Below are positions 1 through 10,121 of a stretch of DNA of 64,000 nt, one piece after another; the first letter of the stretch is position 1; each line of letters starts with the position of its first letter. The stretch covers positions 53,446 through 117,445 of the forward strand of contig NZ_UPHU01000002.1 of NCBI RefSeq assembly GCF_900566075.1, read 5' to 3'. The stretch comes from Mycobacterium pseudokansasii (GTDB lineage: Bacteria; Actinomycetota; Actinomycetes; Mycobacteriales; Mycobacteriaceae). Position numbers and translations under genes: made by a program. Below the pieces are notes generated by a model that saw only the letters and a program-made list of their open reading frames with translations, had not been told where the DNA came from and did not search any database.

Positions 1-3000
1 GGGGCACCGTGCTGGGCCTGTCGCCCAGCGCCAACGCCGCCCAAGTGCTGCGCGATGACATCAAAGCCACCACCGACACCATCGACAAATTCATTTGGCT
101 GCGCCGCAACCCCGATGCCACCGATGATCCGGCCCGCACGTGGTTCGACAAGATCGACGAAAACACGCTGATAATCATCGACGAGGCGGGCAAGGCCGGC
201 ACCCTGCAACTCGATGAAGTGAACACCATCGCCGAGGCGTGTGGCGCGAAAATCGCGGCGATCGGTGACGACAAACAGCTGGCGTCGATCTCCGCCGGCG
301 GCATCCTGCGCGACATCGAAAGAACCTACGGCGCCCTCAATTTGACCGAGGTCGTCCGGTTCAAATCGCGCGCCGAAGCCCATGCCGGTCTGGCGCTGCG
401 CGAGGGCGACCCGGCCGGGCTGGCGTTCTACGCCGACCACAGCCGCATCCACGTCGGTTCTGGGGACACCATCATCGGCGCCGCCTACAGCCGATGGGCC
501 GCCGACACCGCCGCGGGCCACGACTCGGCGATGCTGGCTCCCACCAACGACGTCGTCGCTGAACTCAACGAACGGGCCCGCGCCGACCGTCTCGACGCGC
601 TCGCCGCCGACCCAACACACACCGCCACGGCGGCGCAGCTGCGCGAAGCCAACTTGGCCGACGGGCTGCGCGCATCATCCGGTGACATCGTGGCCACTCG
701 CCGCAACAAACGCGCGCTGCGGCTGGCCGGGGGCCGCGACTTCGTCCGCAACGGGCAACGCTGGCGCGTCGAGACGGTGAAGTACGACGGCTCCCTGGCT
801 GTCTCCCGGATCGACACCGGGCAGAAAGTGACGCTGCCCGCCTGGTACGTCAACGCCTACACCACCTTGGGTTACGCCTCCACTATCGACGCCTCCCAGG
901 GCATGACCATCGGATCGCGCACCAGCACCGGAACGTGTCACATCATCGGTTCGGAGAGCCTCTCGCGCCAGCAGCTTTACGTCGCGATGACCCGCGCGAC
1001 CGATGAAAGCCACGTGTACCTCGAAACCGCAGAAACCGACGCCCACAACGTCCTGACCCCAAAGGCCACTCACCCCAACACCGCCATCGACGTCCTCGAA
1101 CGCGTGCTGGCCCACGACGGCGCGCAGGTGTCGGCCACCACCGAAGCCCGCACAGCGGCAGATCCGTTCACCCGCCTGGGCATGGCCGCGCGGATGTACA
1201 CCCACTCCGTGGGAGCACTGGCGGAAAACACCCTCGGTCCCGTTCGGATGGCCGGAATCGATGCCGCCGCCGATGAGGTCTACACCGGGCTGACCCGGAT
1301 GCCGGCGTGGCCCGTGCTGCGGATGCACCTGGCCACCATCGCCATCTCGGGGGACAACCCCATCACCCGCCTGCGCGAGGCCGTCGCACAACGCGAACTG
1401 AGCACCGCCGCAGATCCGGCGGCCGTGCTCGATTGGCGCCTCGACAGCACCGCGGCGCATGCGGAGCGCACCGGCCCGTTGCGCTGGCTGCCTGATCTGC
1501 CGACGGGGCTCCTCGGAGACGACGACCAGGCGGCCTACCTGCACGCTCGCCATGACCTGGTGACCAGTTTGGCCGCCACCATCCGCGACACCGCAGCCAA
1601 TTGGGACGCCAGTAACGCCCCGGCGTGGGCGCGGCCACTGCTGGATGCCAGCCCGCAGCTGCGCGCCGAGATCGCGGTCTTCCGCGCCGCCCACGACGTG
1701 TCGCCGGTTGACACCCGCCTGACCGGACCCGAGCAATACGCGGTCCGCGACCGCCACATCCAGAGGATGCTCGAAGACACCGCCGCCCAGGCGATCGGGC
1801 GCACCACGCCGGACACCGCCCGCTTCGAGGCCCTCGTCGACACCATCGATCCGCGGGTGCGCCGCGACCCCTATTGGCCCCAACTGGCCGGCCATCTGGC
1901 CGAAGTCGCCCGCACCGACATCAACCTGTCCCAGCTGCTCGGCGACGTCGCCGCCGAGGGACCGCTGCCCGACCAGATGCCCGGCGCCGCCCTGTGGTGG
2001 CGTCTGGCAGGGCGCTTGCAACCGGCCGTCATGGAGGCAACCCACCAGCATTTGCGGCCGGCCTGGTTGCCGGATCTGACCGCCGTGTTCGGCAGCGCCA
2101 TTGCTGAAACGATCGCTGCTGACCCGGCGTTCGCGCTTCTGGTCGCCGCGATCGACAACGCCGACCCCACCCGCTGGCGACCCCGCGAACTGCTCCAGGT
2201 GGCCTACGAGCATCTGCGCGACGCTGACGACGCCGCCGACGATCACCGCCCGCCGATCCGTGCCGACGAATACGCGCGCCTGCTGACCTATTCCGTGGAC
2301 CTGTTCACCGGGGAACACCCCTACGACCGTGACGACATCCCGCTCCCGGACCAGCCGCCGCTGACCGCCGAAGAGCACGAAGAACTCCAACTGCGCTACC
2401 CCGATCCCGAATATGTCACCGACGATGATCATCTGCACACCGCCGGGCTCTCTGATGACGCCCTGCTGGCCAAACTCGGGCTCGGTTACGGCGGCAGCTT
2501 CATTGCGCCGGCCCTGGAGGAGGAGGAACTTCCACCAGATCCCTACGCGCAGGTATTCGACACCGACGCTGAGTTAGCGTTCGAGGATCTGCTGACCGAG
2601 CGGCCACTGCCGCGCCCGGTCGCCGACGTCGTGGCTGATGTCGTGGCGTTGCGCCGCCAGTATCACGCCGCCACCGAAGCCCTGAACCGTCAACGTGCCC
2701 TGGTGGTGGCCGATGAGGGGCCAGCGATGCGGGCCGCTGCGCCTGCCCTGCTGGCATTGCGAGCCCGGGCCGAACAGGACCGCCCCTACCTGTTGGCGGT
2801 CCAGGACGTGATGGCTCGCTGGGCTGATGCCGAGGAACACTACGACGCTATGACCGCCTATGTACAACATGAACGCGACCAGCTCGCCGCACTCCAAAAC
2901 GACCCCAACGCCGATGAACTGGACCTGGTCAGCGCTCGCGCCGCGGTCCGCCTCGCCCTGATGGCACTGCCACAGACCACCCCGGCCGCCCAATTCCACG

Positions 3001-4022
3001 CCGAACTCACCGACGCCATGGCCCGCCGCGCTCAGGCAGCGGGCGGCAACGACCGCATCGTCACCGCCGAGCACGTCGACGCCGCCCGCGGGCGAGCCCA
3101 GGACGAGGACAGCGCCGCGCTCAAAGCCGCCCGCGCCGAACGTGACCGCCTCGCCGCGGCGCTCGAGCGCGCCGAAACCGCCACCGCACTCGCGTTCGCC
3201 CAAGCTGAGACGCGAAACGCTGAACACATCCACGAAAACTTGGCCGCGCTGCACACCGAACTCGACATGCTCACCGCCGCCGGTGACTACAAAATCGAGC
3301 GCGGATTCAGCATCAGACCCGATCTCGCCGCCGAGCTGTCCGAGAACACCGCCCGAGGCCTCAATGCCATGACGCGCAGCGGTTTCACCGTCACCGCCGT
3401 GCACGCCGGCGACAGCGAGGCGGCACTGGACGCGCTGCGGGTGCTGCGCGAGGCGGCTCGGACCGGCGAGCACCGCATCTTGTGGTGCAGCACCGATAGC
3501 GACCGCGCCGCTCGCATCGCCGAACCCGATCCGGCCGAAGCCGTGCACACCGTCGCCGACCTGCACCGCCTGATCGCCACCGAGGGCGAACAACTCGACA
3601 ACCAAACCACCATCGTCGTCGACCGGGCCAGCCACGCGGCCCCCGAAGTGCTCGCCGACTTGGCCGAACACGCCGCCGACACCGGCGCTCGCCTGCTCCT
3701 CGTCGATGGCGAGGACCGAGGTTGGCCCCCGGCGCCGTCGGCACCCCTCCTCAACCTGCTACACCAGGACCTCCCCTGGTCGGTAACCCTCACCGTCGCC
3801 ACGGCCACCCCCGCGCGCAGAGCAGCCCAACCCGACCGCGACGCAGTCCTCGATCAAGCCGAGCGCTGCGACCCCGCACTACTTGACACCGAGGTCACCG
3901 ACGCCCTCCGCCGTCGCCGCCAGCTACGTCAACAACACAGCACCGGCTACCAGGTACATGCTCACCTGTGGGACCGCATCGACGCAACTGACCGCGAACA
4001 CGACCACACCCGCGAACTGTAG
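1..4022 (+). CDS. MobF-type conjugative relaxase/helicase, C-terminal part (5' end outside window)
   Basis: The frame is open from the window edge, so this is the 3' part of a longer gene of which about 1,339 residues are visible. In MobF relaxases the N-terminal domain nicks oriT and the C-terminal superfamily 1 (RecD-like) helicase unwinds the plasmid. Numbering from the GTG at base 9, Walker B IIIDEAG lies near residue 58, GDDKQL (motif III) near 86, YASTIDASQGMT (motif V) near 290 and QQLYVAMTRATD (motif VI) near 321. Walker A and the relaxase domain would lie upstream and are not seen. About 1,000 further residues follow the helicase motifs; they are Ala- and charge-rich, partly coiled-coil-like, with no family I recognise. 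The stop is 16 bp from the convergent PE_PGRS stop. Confidence 0.85.
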   Translation, partial: GTVLGLSPSANAAQVLRDDIKATTDTIDKFIWLRRNPDATDDPARTWFDKIDENTLIIIDEAGKAGTLQLDEVNTIAEACGAKIAAIGDDKQLASISAGGILRDIERTYGALNLTEVVRFKSRAEAHAGLALREGDPAGLAFYADHSRIHVGSGDTIIGAAYSRWAADTAAGHDSAMLAPTNDVVAELNERARADRLDALAADPTHTATAAQLREANLADGLRASSGDIVATRRNKRALRLAGGRDFVRNGQRWRVETVKYDGSLAVSRIDTGQKVTLPAWYVNAYTTLGYASTIDASQGMTIGSRTSTGTCHIIGSESLSRQQLYVAMTRATDESHVYLETAETDAHNVLTPKATHPNTAIDVLERVLAHDGAQVSATTEARTAADPFTRLGMAARMYTHSVGALAENTLGPVRMAGIDAAADEVYTGLTRMPAWPVLRMHLATIAISGDNPITRLREAVAQRELSTAADPAAVLDWRLDSTAAHAERTGPLRWLPDLPTGLLGDDDQAAYLHARHDLVTSLAATIRDTAANWDASNAPAWARPLLDASPQLRAEIAVFRAAHDVSPVDTRLTGPEQYAVRDRHIQRMLEDTAAQAIGRTTPDTARFEALVDTIDPRVRRDPYWPQLAGHLAEVARTDINLSQLLGDVAAEGPLPDQMPGAALWWRLAGRLQPAVMEATHQHLRPAWLPDLTAVFGSAIAETIAADPAFALLVAAIDNADPTRWRPRELLQVAYEHLRDADDAADDHRPPIRADEYARLLTYSVDLFTGEHPYDRDDIPLPDQPPLTAEEHEELQLRYPDPEYVTDDDHLHTAGLSDDALLAKLGLGYGGSFIAPALEEEELPPDPYAQVFDTDAELAFEDLLTERPLPRPVADVVADVVALRRQYHAATEALNRQRALVVADEGPAMRAAAPALLALRARAEQDRPYLLAVQDVMARWADAEEHYDAMTAYVQHERDQLAALQNDPNADELDLVSARAAVRLALMALPQTTPAAQFHAELTDAMARRAQAAGGNDRIVTAEHVDAARGRAQDEDSAALKAARAERDRLAAALERAETATALAFAQAETRNAEHIHENLAALHTELDMLTAAGDYKIERGFSIRPDLAAELSENTARGLNAMTRSGFTVTAVHAGDSEAALDALRVLREAARTGEHRILWCSTDSDRAARIAEPDPAEAVHTVADLHRLIATEGEQLDNQTTIVVDRASHAAPEVLADLAEHAADTGARLLLVDGEDRGWPPAPSAPLLNLLHQDLPWSVTLTVATATPARRAAQPDRDAVLDQAERCDPALLDTEVTDALRRRRQLRQQHSTGYQVHAHLWDRIDATDREHDHTREL

Positions 4023-4038
4023 ATCGCAACCCGTAGCG

Positions 4039-5052
4039 CTAGCTGCCGGCGGCACCGTTGTTGCCGTTAACGAGGCCACCCTTGCCGCCGACCCCGCCGG
4101 CGCCACCGTTGAACCCGCCGGCGCCCCCGGGACCGCCGTCGCCGCCGACAAGCCCGCCGGACCCGCCCGGGCCGCCCGCTCCACCTGTGATCCCGCCGTC
4201 ACCACCAGCGCCACCAAACCCGCCCAACAGCCAAGCAGCTCCTCCCTGACCCCCTACGCCGCCTAAGAAATTACCGTTCCCGCCGAACCCGCCCGGCCCG
4301 CCGAAGCCGATGAGGGCGCCGAAGCCGCCGCGGCCACCCGCGCCGCCAATGCTCCCTCCGAACCCACCGGTCCCGCCGAAGCCGCCTACACCGATCAGGC
4401 CTGCGGCACCGCCGGTGCCGCCGGCCCCCCCGGTATTGGTACTGGACCCGCCGAAACCCCCGATGCCGCCGAAGCCGACCAGCATGCCGCCAGCACCGCC
4501 GTTACCTCCCGCAAAACCTGAATTCCCTGTGCTCCCGCCGGTACCGCCCATCCCACCGTTGCCAATCAGCCCTGCAGCACCCCCGTTGCCGCCGACCCCG
4601 GTGCTGGGGCTATAGCCGTTGCCGCCATTGCCGTACAACAGCCCGCCGTCAAATCCGTTGGGGTGTGTTGCAGTTCCGGTTGCGCCGTCGCCGATGAGCG
4701 GGCGCCCCAGCAGTGTTTGGGTGGGTGTATTGATCACATTGAGCACCGTCTGCTCGAAGACCTGCAGCGGAGAGGCGTTGACCGCTTCAGCAGAGGCATA
4801 TGCATTCCCGGCCGCGGTGAGTGTCTGTGCGAATCGTTCGTGAAATGCAGCCGCTTTCGTGCTTAGCGCCAGATACGCCTGGGCGTAGGCTCTGAACAAC
4901 GCGGTGATGCCTATCGAGACCTCATCGCCCGCGGCGGGCAACAATCCAGCCGTGGAAACCGCCGCAACCGCATTTGCTGCGGTGATCGCTGACCCGATTT
5001 CCCCCAAGCCCGTCGCGGCTGCCGCCACTGTCTCAGGCACTACGAACGACAT
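4039..5052 (-). CDS. PE_PGRS family protein (337 aa)
   Basis: The N-terminal ~95 residues form a PE domain starting [15 protein letters not shown], with YASAEAVN at the usual YxxxE position. A linker with [10 protein letters not shown], typical of PE_PGRS proteins, follows. The remainder is a Gly-Ala-rich PGRS region of GGxGG repeats interrupted by GLIGNGG-type sub-repeats. PE_PGRS proteins are exported, mostly by ESX-5, and act at the cell surface or in host cells. The ATG at 5052 was chosen over an upstream in-frame ATG because GGAGGGG precedes it and MSFV is the family start. This PE domain keeps the canonical Tyr, unlike the PE protein of the ESX-P locus. Confidence 0.9.
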   Translation of the reverse strand: MSFVVPETVAAAATGLGEIGSAITAANAVAAVSTAGLLPAAGDEVSIGITALFRAYAQAYLALSTKAAAFHERFAQTLTAAGNAYASAEAVNASPLQVFEQTVLNVINTPTQTLLGRPLIGDGATGTATHPNGFDGGLLYGNGGNGYSPSTGVGGNGGAAGLIGNGGMGGTGGSTGNSGFAGGNGGAGGMLVGFGGIGGFGGSSTNTGGAGGTGGAAGLIGVGGFGGTGGFGGSIGGAGGRGGFGALIGFGGPGGFGGNGNFLGGVGGQGGAAWLLGGFGGAGGDGGITGGAGGPGGSGGLVGGDGGPGGAGGFNGGAGGVGGKGGLVNGNNGAAGS

Positions 5053-5311
5053 CGAACACCCCTCCAAGTGACGGTCTTCTGCCAGTATCCGCGGTGGCTG
5101 GTGCATCGGAGCAGTTGAGTTTTGCTCTGTCTTCCGTCAGGCTCCCGCCGGGGGCGTCAGTCTATAGGCGGGCAAACAACATTTCGCGCATTTGATTCTG
5201 GGCACAGGCTTGGGCCTATTGAGGTGCGCCCGTCGCCTGCGCAAATCGGTGAGCTATCAAGGACTGGGCCAGCACAAACTGGCTGGACCATACGCGGGCG
5301 GCGGCGACAGA

Positions 5312-7273
5312 TCAGAAGGGCAGGACTATCGCGAGCGGGCCGAATCCGAGTGCCCTGTTCGAGATCAGTCCGATTCCGCGGTTGCTGTCGCCGATGTTGT
5401 CCAGCCCGAAGTTGCGGTCGCCGATGTTGTTGAAGCCGAAGTTGTTGTTGCCGATGTTGTTGAAGCCGACGTTGAAGTTGCCGATGTTGCTGCCACCGAG
5501 GTTGAAGCTGCCGATGTTGTTGTCCCCGAAGAAGTTTAAGCTCCCGTTGTTTCGGTAGCCGAGGTTGAAGCTGCCGTTGTTTCCGTCGCCGAAGTTCAGC
5601 AAACCATTGTTTCCGCTGCCGAAATTCAAGAAGCCCTGGTTGTTGTCGCCGACGTTGAACAGGCCCAGGTTGCCGGTGCCGGGATCCAAGAAGCCTAAGC
5701 CGGCGGCATTGAGCACTGTCTTTTGCGCGTTCACAGCCGCTTGGTGGATCGCCTGCTGTACGGCCAGGTTGATGCCGGCGATCTGGCTGTTTAGCCCGTT
5801 GGTGATGGACGCGCCGACGTAGTTGATACTGCCGTTGATCTGGTCGATGACGAGGTAGGCGTTGGTCGCTGCGTTGTAGACAATGAGGTTGGCGTTGAGT
5901 CCGGCGTTAGTGATCAGGCCTTGGAATTGTTGTGATAGGCCGCCCAGACCTTGCTGGATGCCAGGCACGCTGATAGGGCTTGAGGGGCCTGCGCCGCCGT
6001 TGCCTCCGAGGGGGCCGGTTGCGCCGGCGATGCCGGGTTGGCTGAACAGGAATCCGCCGGGCCCGGCGCCGCCGCCGGTGCCTGGGGTGCCGGCGAATCC
6101 GCCCGCCCCTCCGCCGCCGCCGACGGTGGCGCCGCGGCCTCCGGTGCCGCCGTTGCCCGCGGCCCCGCCCGTGGCGCCGTCGCCGCCGTTGCCGATCAGA
6201 GCCGCGCCATGGCCGCCGGCGCCGCCGACACCGCCCGTTCCGCCGGTTCCGCCCTGACCGCCAAATCCACCTACGATTTGGGCTGGCCCGCCCGTGCCGC
6301 CATGGCCAGCCGCCCCGCCCGCGCCGCCGTCGCCGCCGTGCCCGTAAATCCATCCACCGTTACCGCCCGCCCCGCCGGCACCGCCCTCGCCGCCCGCCCC
6401 GGCCGGGTACCCCCACCCGTTCAACACAGGATCGGTCCCGCCGGTGCCGCCAACACCCCCAGCCCCGCCGGCGCCCCCGGCCCCGCCGTTGCCATACAGC
6501 AGTCCGCCAGTGCCACCAGCACCCCCGGCGCCCCCGGCGCCGCCGGTGCCGCCGTTACCGACGGCGGGGCTCGACCCGCCCGCGCCGGCGCCGCCGGTAG
6601 CACCCGCTCCCCCGTTGCCCCATAGTCCGGCCGCACCGCCGGCCCCCCCGGCCCCACCGATGCCGCCAGCAGCGCCGCCAAGGCCACCTGCACCCCCGGC
6701 CCCGCCGTTGCCGTACAACCAACCGCCGGCTCCTCCGGCTCCGCCGGCTCGGCCGGGGGCGCCGGTGCCTCCGGCCCCGCCATTGCCGATCAACCCGGCT
6801 GCGCCGCCCGCGCCGCCCAAACCGTTGTAGCCATTGCCGCCGTTGCCGTAGAGCAATCCACCGGCCTGACCATTGGGATTCGCTGCGCTGCCGGCAACAC
6901 CGTCACCGATCAGCGGGCGCCCCAGCAGCGTGTTCGTCGGCGCATTGATTACCCCCAGCAGTTCTTGCTCTACCGCCTGTAGTGGATTGGCGTTGGCGGC
7001 TTCGGCGGTTGCGTAGGATCCTGCGCTGGCGTTGAGTAGCTGGATGAACTGGTTGTGAAACTGCGAGACCTGGGCGCTGGCGGTCTGGTATGCCTGCCCG
7101 TGTGTGCTCATCAGTGTGGCGATAGCCGTCGAGACCTCATCAGCGCCGGCTGCCAGTACCGTGGTTGTCGATGCTTTCACCGCGGTGTTGGCCTGGTCAA
7201 GCGCGGATCCGATCGTCGTGATCTGCGATGCCGCCGCCGTGACCGACTCTGGGGTGGCGAAGAGAAAAGACAT
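5312..7273 (-). CDS. PE_PGRS protein with MPTR-like C-terminal repeats (653 aa)
   Basis: The PE domain ([17 protein letters not shown]) keeps YATAEAAN as its secretion motif and is followed by [10 protein letters not shown] and a long PGRS region of GGAGG units to about residue 430. After a non-repetitive helical stretch (roughly 440-520), the last ~110 residues are Asn-Gly pentapeptide-like units such as [13 protein letters not shown] and [13 protein letters not shown]. That pattern is typical of the MPTR tails of PPE proteins, so PE, PGRS and MPTR modules are combined in one polypeptide. The start at 7273 follows an ACGAGGA ribosome site and is the family start. A short copy of the tail repeat lies at 26095-26157. 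Function is unknown; surface exposure after ESX-5 export is the usual expectation. Confidence 0.88.
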   Translation of the reverse strand: MSFLFATPESVTAAASQITTIGSALDQANTAVKASTTTVLAAGADEVSTAIATLMSTHGQAYQTASAQVSQFHNQFIQLLNASAGSYATAEAANANPLQAVEQELLGVINAPTNTLLGRPLIGDGVAGSAANPNGQAGGLLYGNGGNGYNGLGGAGGAAGLIGNGGAGGTGAPGRAGGAGGAGGWLYGNGGAGGAGGLGGAAGGIGGAGGAGGAAGLWGNGGAGATGGAGAGGSSPAVGNGGTGGAGGAGGAGGTGGLLYGNGGAGGAGGAGGVGGTGGTDPVLNGWGYPAGAGGEGGAGGAGGNGGWIYGHGGDGGAGGAAGHGGTGGPAQIVGGFGGQGGTGGTGGVGGAGGHGAALIGNGGDGATGGAAGNGGTGGRGATVGGGGGAGGFAGTPGTGGGAGPGGFLFSQPGIAGATGPLGGNGGAGPSSPISVPGIQQGLGGLSQQFQGLITNAGLNANLIVYNAATNAYLVIDQINGSINYVGASITNGLNSQIAGINLAVQQAIHQAAVNAQKTVLNAAGLGFLDPGTGNLGLFNVGDNNQGFLNFGSGNNGLLNFGDGNNGSFNLGYRNNGSLNFFGDNNIGSFNLGGSNIGNFNVGFNNIGNNNFGFNNIGDRNFGLDNIGDSNRGIGLISNRALGFGPLAIVLPF

Positions 7274-7390
7274 GGGAATCCTCGTGTGTAGTCGGACGGG
7301 GGTTTGGAAAGCGGGCGGCACTGCCTGGCGTTAGTCTACGTTAAGACGCTGCGAAAAGTCGCCCGCCTTGAACACTGCATGTGAGTTAAT

Positions 7391-7873
7391 GTGAACCTGT
7401 CTAGCTATGACGCCCCTAACGCGCCGATGACCAGGCGAGTGCTGCGCGGATTTGATGCTGCGAAGTTCGCTGCACTCCGCCAGGAACGCGGCTTGAGCGT
7501 CTCCGATCTAGCACGACTGGGCGACATCGGGACCTCCACCATCCATGCGTGGGAAGCTGGCACCCGCACCCCACAGGTGGATCTCCTTGCACGCGTCATG
7601 GACGTTCTCGGCGCTGCAATCGACCAGGTCGTCTGCATTGACCCCGAAGAGCGCTACCCCGGAGATTGGCGCGTCATGAAAGGAATGACACAACCCGAAC
7701 TCGCGGCAGCCGCCAAAATCGCCACCACAACCCTGCGGGCGATTGAGCGCGCCGACCAGTCGCTGAGCGACCACAACGCCAGAACCCTTGCTGCGGTACT
7801 GGGTATCAGCGTTGATACTTACCGCGCAGCTTATCGCCGCGCCCGAAGCCGTCCGCCCGGAACGCAGGTATAG
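7391..7873 (+). CDS. XRE-family regulator with two helix-turn-helix domains
   Basis: This 160-residue protein carries two Cro/C1-type HTH domains. The first is near residues 24-60 (LRQERGLSVSDLARLGDIG, then TIHAWEAGTRTP) and the second near 98-140 (MTQPELAAAAKIATTTLRAIE). Tandem HTH proteins of this type are common in actinobacterial chromosomes and plasmids and act as repressors. It lies between the divergent PE_PGRS-MPTR gene and the convergent 3' end of the transfer operon, so autoregulation or control of plasmid genes is plausible but not shown. The GTG at 7391 is the longest start; ATG at 7427 is the alternative and would keep both HTH domains. Confidence 0.85.
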   Translation: MNLSSYDAPNAPMTRRVLRGFDAAKFAALRQERGLSVSDLARLGDIGTSTIHAWEAGTRTPQVDLLARVMDVLGAAIDQVVCIDPEERYPGDWRVMKGMTQPELAAAAKIATTTLRAIERADQSLSDHNARTLAAVLGISVDTYRAAYRRARSRPPGTQV

Positions 7874-7956
7874 CTGCGGCACCCCCGCGGCCGGGCCTGC
7901 GGAAGGCGGACTTCGTCGGCAAAGGCGACCTTCCTCATGGCCAAGGTGGCGTTGCA

Positions 7957-8808
7957 TTAGCAAACCTTGGCCAACGACTCACTGCGCAGGACCTGTGCGC
8001 TCGCATCGATGATCTTGCCGACCGTGTGGTGCCGCAGCGTCAGGCGGCGACCGATGTCCCGGTTGGGCAGATTGTGTTCGTAGCTCATCCGCAAAACGTT
8101 TGCGATCTCCTCGCGGTCTATGTCTTTGACCGTGATAATTCCGAGCACCTTGTCGGCCAAATCGACGTACGGCAACACCGACCCCTTGTCAGCGTCAGTG
8201 TGGTCGCGAATCGGCGGGGTCGCCGCGGGCGCCGGGGCCACGCCCTCGTGGAGGCATGGCCGGTCCGCTGCGGTAGCCGTTGCGGTCACCGACTCGCGTG
8301 TCGGTGCGGGCACGTCGCGCGGGCGTTCCGTCTGTTGCTGATCAGCCGGGGTGGCGCGTTGATCGGCGGCCGAGCTGGGTCGACGCACCCGCATCAGGAT
8401 CGTCAGACCGTGGATGCTGACGACAACCGCGATCGGAGCAACAGCCCCTACCGCGGCCCGCAGCATCCAGGGCAACTCCTGCTTAGGCGGCAGGACCGCG
8501 TGCAGGTCGTTGCCGCCGACGCTGACTAGCAGTCCGCCGATCAGAACGGCCCAGAAGAACCGCCGGGCGCCGTGTTCGGACATGCAGACCACAGCGCCGA
8601 GGGTGGCCAACAGCGTCGCTCCGTCCACCGTGCAAGGCCACAGCCAGGCTTGGCGGGGCGGGACGTGTGACCGTACCGCTACGTCGGCCAGCGCGGTGAA
8701 GCTCAAAAAGAAGCTGGCCACACCGACGAAGACGGCCAGGCTCACGGCCGCGGCCCGGATAGCCAGCACAGCCCAGGGGTGTCGCTGGATGCTCGCTTCC
8801 ATCGTCAT
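7957..8808 (-). CDS. DUF2637-type membrane protein with C-terminal HTH-like domain
   Basis: This 283-residue protein has four hydrophobic segments in its first ~130 residues (for example VSLAVFVGVASFFLSFTALA and AAVGAVAPIAVVVSIHGLTIL). A Thr/Ala/Pro-rich linker and a C-terminal domain with an HTH look (NLPNRDIGRRLTLRHHTVGKII) follow. Membrane anchor plus cytoplasmic HTH is the DUF2637 architecture found in many actinobacterial plasmids and integrative elements, where such proteins are linked to plasmid spread. It is the last gene of the transfer operon. The exact role is unknown; a membrane-bound DNA-binding factor is my inference from the domain layout. Confidence 0.75.
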   Translation of the reverse strand: MTMEASIQRHPWAVLAIRAAAVSLAVFVGVASFFLSFTALADVAVRSHVPPRQAWLWPCTVDGATLLATLGAVVCMSEHGARRFFWAVLIGGLLVSVGGNDLHAVLPPKQELPWMLRAAVGAVAPIAVVVSIHGLTILMRVRRPSSAADQRATPADQQQTERPRDVPAPTRESVTATATAADRPCLHEGVAPAPAATPPIRDHTDADKGSVLPYVDLADKVLGIITVKDIDREEIANVLRMSYEHNLPNRDIGRRLTLRHHTVGKIIDASAQVLRSESLAKVC

Positions 8809-8869
8809 TTTTGTCCTCTCGCAAATACATAGGTGGAGACGTCATGTGCGGCGTGGCTGTGCTGGTCGT

Positions 8870-9322
8870 TCAGCAGGCCACCTGGTGTGCGGTCCTGGCG
8901 TCGAGATCCTCGGGCGGGCGGTCATCGTCGGGCCGGTCCTGGTCGCGGCTGGCGGTGTCGCCGGCCGCCGGCGCCGGCAGCGGGGTCGGCTCGACAACGG
9001 TCCAGCAGACCCGTTTGCGGCCGTCTCGAATTGTCCTGCGGATCAGGCCATGGCCCTCCAGGCTGCGCAGGTGCCGATAGACGCCGGTATAGCCGTGAGT
9101 GGTGCGGCGGTAGGCGACAATGTGCCAGTCCGCATGGCATTCAACGATTTTGACTCCCGGACCGAGTCGTTTGAGGTCACACAGCTGAGCGCAGGGAGCG
9201 TGGGTTCGCTCCGACTTCCACGGCATCCGTTGTGCCAGTTCGGCTGTCGACAGCGGGACGGGGCTGCGACGAAGTTCTGCGAGCAGGCCTTCGCGCAGCG
9301 CGATGGTGTCGGCCGTGGTCAA
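8870..9322 (-). CDS. Small winged-helix protein
   Basis: The 150 residues contain two HTH-like segments: PLSTAELAQRMPWKSERTH near residue 24 and TGVYRHLRSLEGHGLIRRT near residue 79. The latter has the recognition-helix-plus-wing look of ArsR/MarR-type winged helices. The tail is Pro/Asp-rich and unstructured. The start is a TTG at 9322 overlapping the stop of the upstream gene (TTGA), which suggests translational coupling. It lies inside the transfer operon, so a local regulator or relaxosome-associated DNA-binding protein is likely. I cannot assign a family. Confidence 0.65.
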   Translation of the reverse strand: MTTADTIALREGLLAELRRSPVPLSTAELAQRMPWKSERTHAPCAQLCDLKRLGPGVKIVECHADWHIVAYRRTTHGYTGVYRHLRSLEGHGLIRRTIRDGRKRVCWTVVEPTPLPAPAAGDTASRDQDRPDDDRPPEDLDARTAHQVAC

Positions 9323-10119
9323 CGCCGCCGCCCACGCCGCGCTATGACCGCCACACCGCCCGGCTCGGATGAACGCGGCTCGCGGCCGGCGCGACGACGA
9401 CGCTCATACAGATTCGACCGAACCGGGATCAGCTGCGCAAGCCCCTCGGCGACTCGTCCCTGCCGCCCCCCGATCGTACGCAGGAAAGACCCTGTGCCAG
9501 GGACATCGTCGGGCACCAACGCCGCCAGCGCTACGGTAAGTGCTTGCAGTTCATAGCGCGGCATTTCTTGAAACCGGCGCCAGATGTCCACTGGAGACGA
9601 ATCACCGTGCACGTCCTCAACCACCGCCATCGCTTGAGCGAACAGCTTCTCGCACTGCGTAATTCGGAAGTACCGGCTGGAGAACGCCACCGGAAGTGCT
9701 GCTACGTCGAGACGGTAGCGAATCTCGGCCGCAGGTGCTGATGGCACTTCATCGAGCAGCAGAGCCGCCCGCACGATCGCCCGATCAGTCCACCGATCCT
9801 TGCCGCCGCGGGACCGCGGCGCGGTCCACCCGTCTAAGGCGAACTCATCGGGAAACATGCGCAGCAGCCGGTTCAAGACACTGTCCGCGATGCCGAAGAA
9901 GGCGGCGACGTCCGCGATCGATGGCGATCCGGCCAGAAAGTCCACCTGACCGTCGAGCAGCTCGTCAAAAACATCGACTCGGCCCACCAGTTTATTGCGG
10001 CGCTCTCGCGCCCGCTCCTGCGCTTTCTTCTCAGCTTCCACCCGCAGCGCGTCGCGGTCTTGTGCCTCTCGGTCGGTGTTGTCGTGGTCGTAGATGTCGT
10101 AATCGAACAGGGCAGTCAT
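9319..10119 (-). CDS. Transfer-operon protein of unknown function, HTH-like N-terminal part
   Basis: This 266-residue soluble protein begins MTALFDYDIYDHDN. A highly charged helix rich in Glu, Arg and Lys (about 20-45) is followed by an HTH-like stretch SIADVAAFFGIADSVLNRLL near residue 65 and a conserved-looking core (KDRWTDRAIVRAALLLDE). ATG 10119 was chosen over an upstream in-frame start because AAAGGAGGG lies just 5' of it. The upstream gene ends inside this spacing. I do not recognise the family. Its place between a winged-helix gene and a DUF4326/ASCH gene suggests an accessory DNA-binding role. Confidence 0.7.
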   Translation of the reverse strand: MTALFDYDIYDHDNTDREAQDRDALRVEAEKKAQERARERRNKLVGRVDVFDELLDGQVDFLAGSPSIADVAAFFGIADSVLNRLLRMFPDEFALDGWTAPRSRGGKDRWTDRAIVRAALLLDEVPSAPAAEIRYRLDVAALPVAFSSRYFRITQCEKLFAQAMAVVEDVHGDSSPVDIWRRFQEMPRYELQALTVALAALVPDDVPGTGSFLRTIGGRQGRVAEGLAQLIPVRSNLYERRRRAGREPRSSEPGGVAVIARRGRRR

Positions 10120-10121
10120 CG

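Noticed and set aside
675..2438. 587-aa minus-strand ORF, and further long antisense frames opposite the helicase gene
   Set aside because: Long antisense frames are common in G+C-rich coding DNA. The plus-strand frame has clear helicase motifs and is continuous.
6038..6625. Plus-strand Ala/Pro-rich ORFs opposite the PGRS regions
   Set aside because: They are the complement of GGxGG-coding repeats, with no start site or domain. The PE_PGRS genes on the minus strand are well supported.
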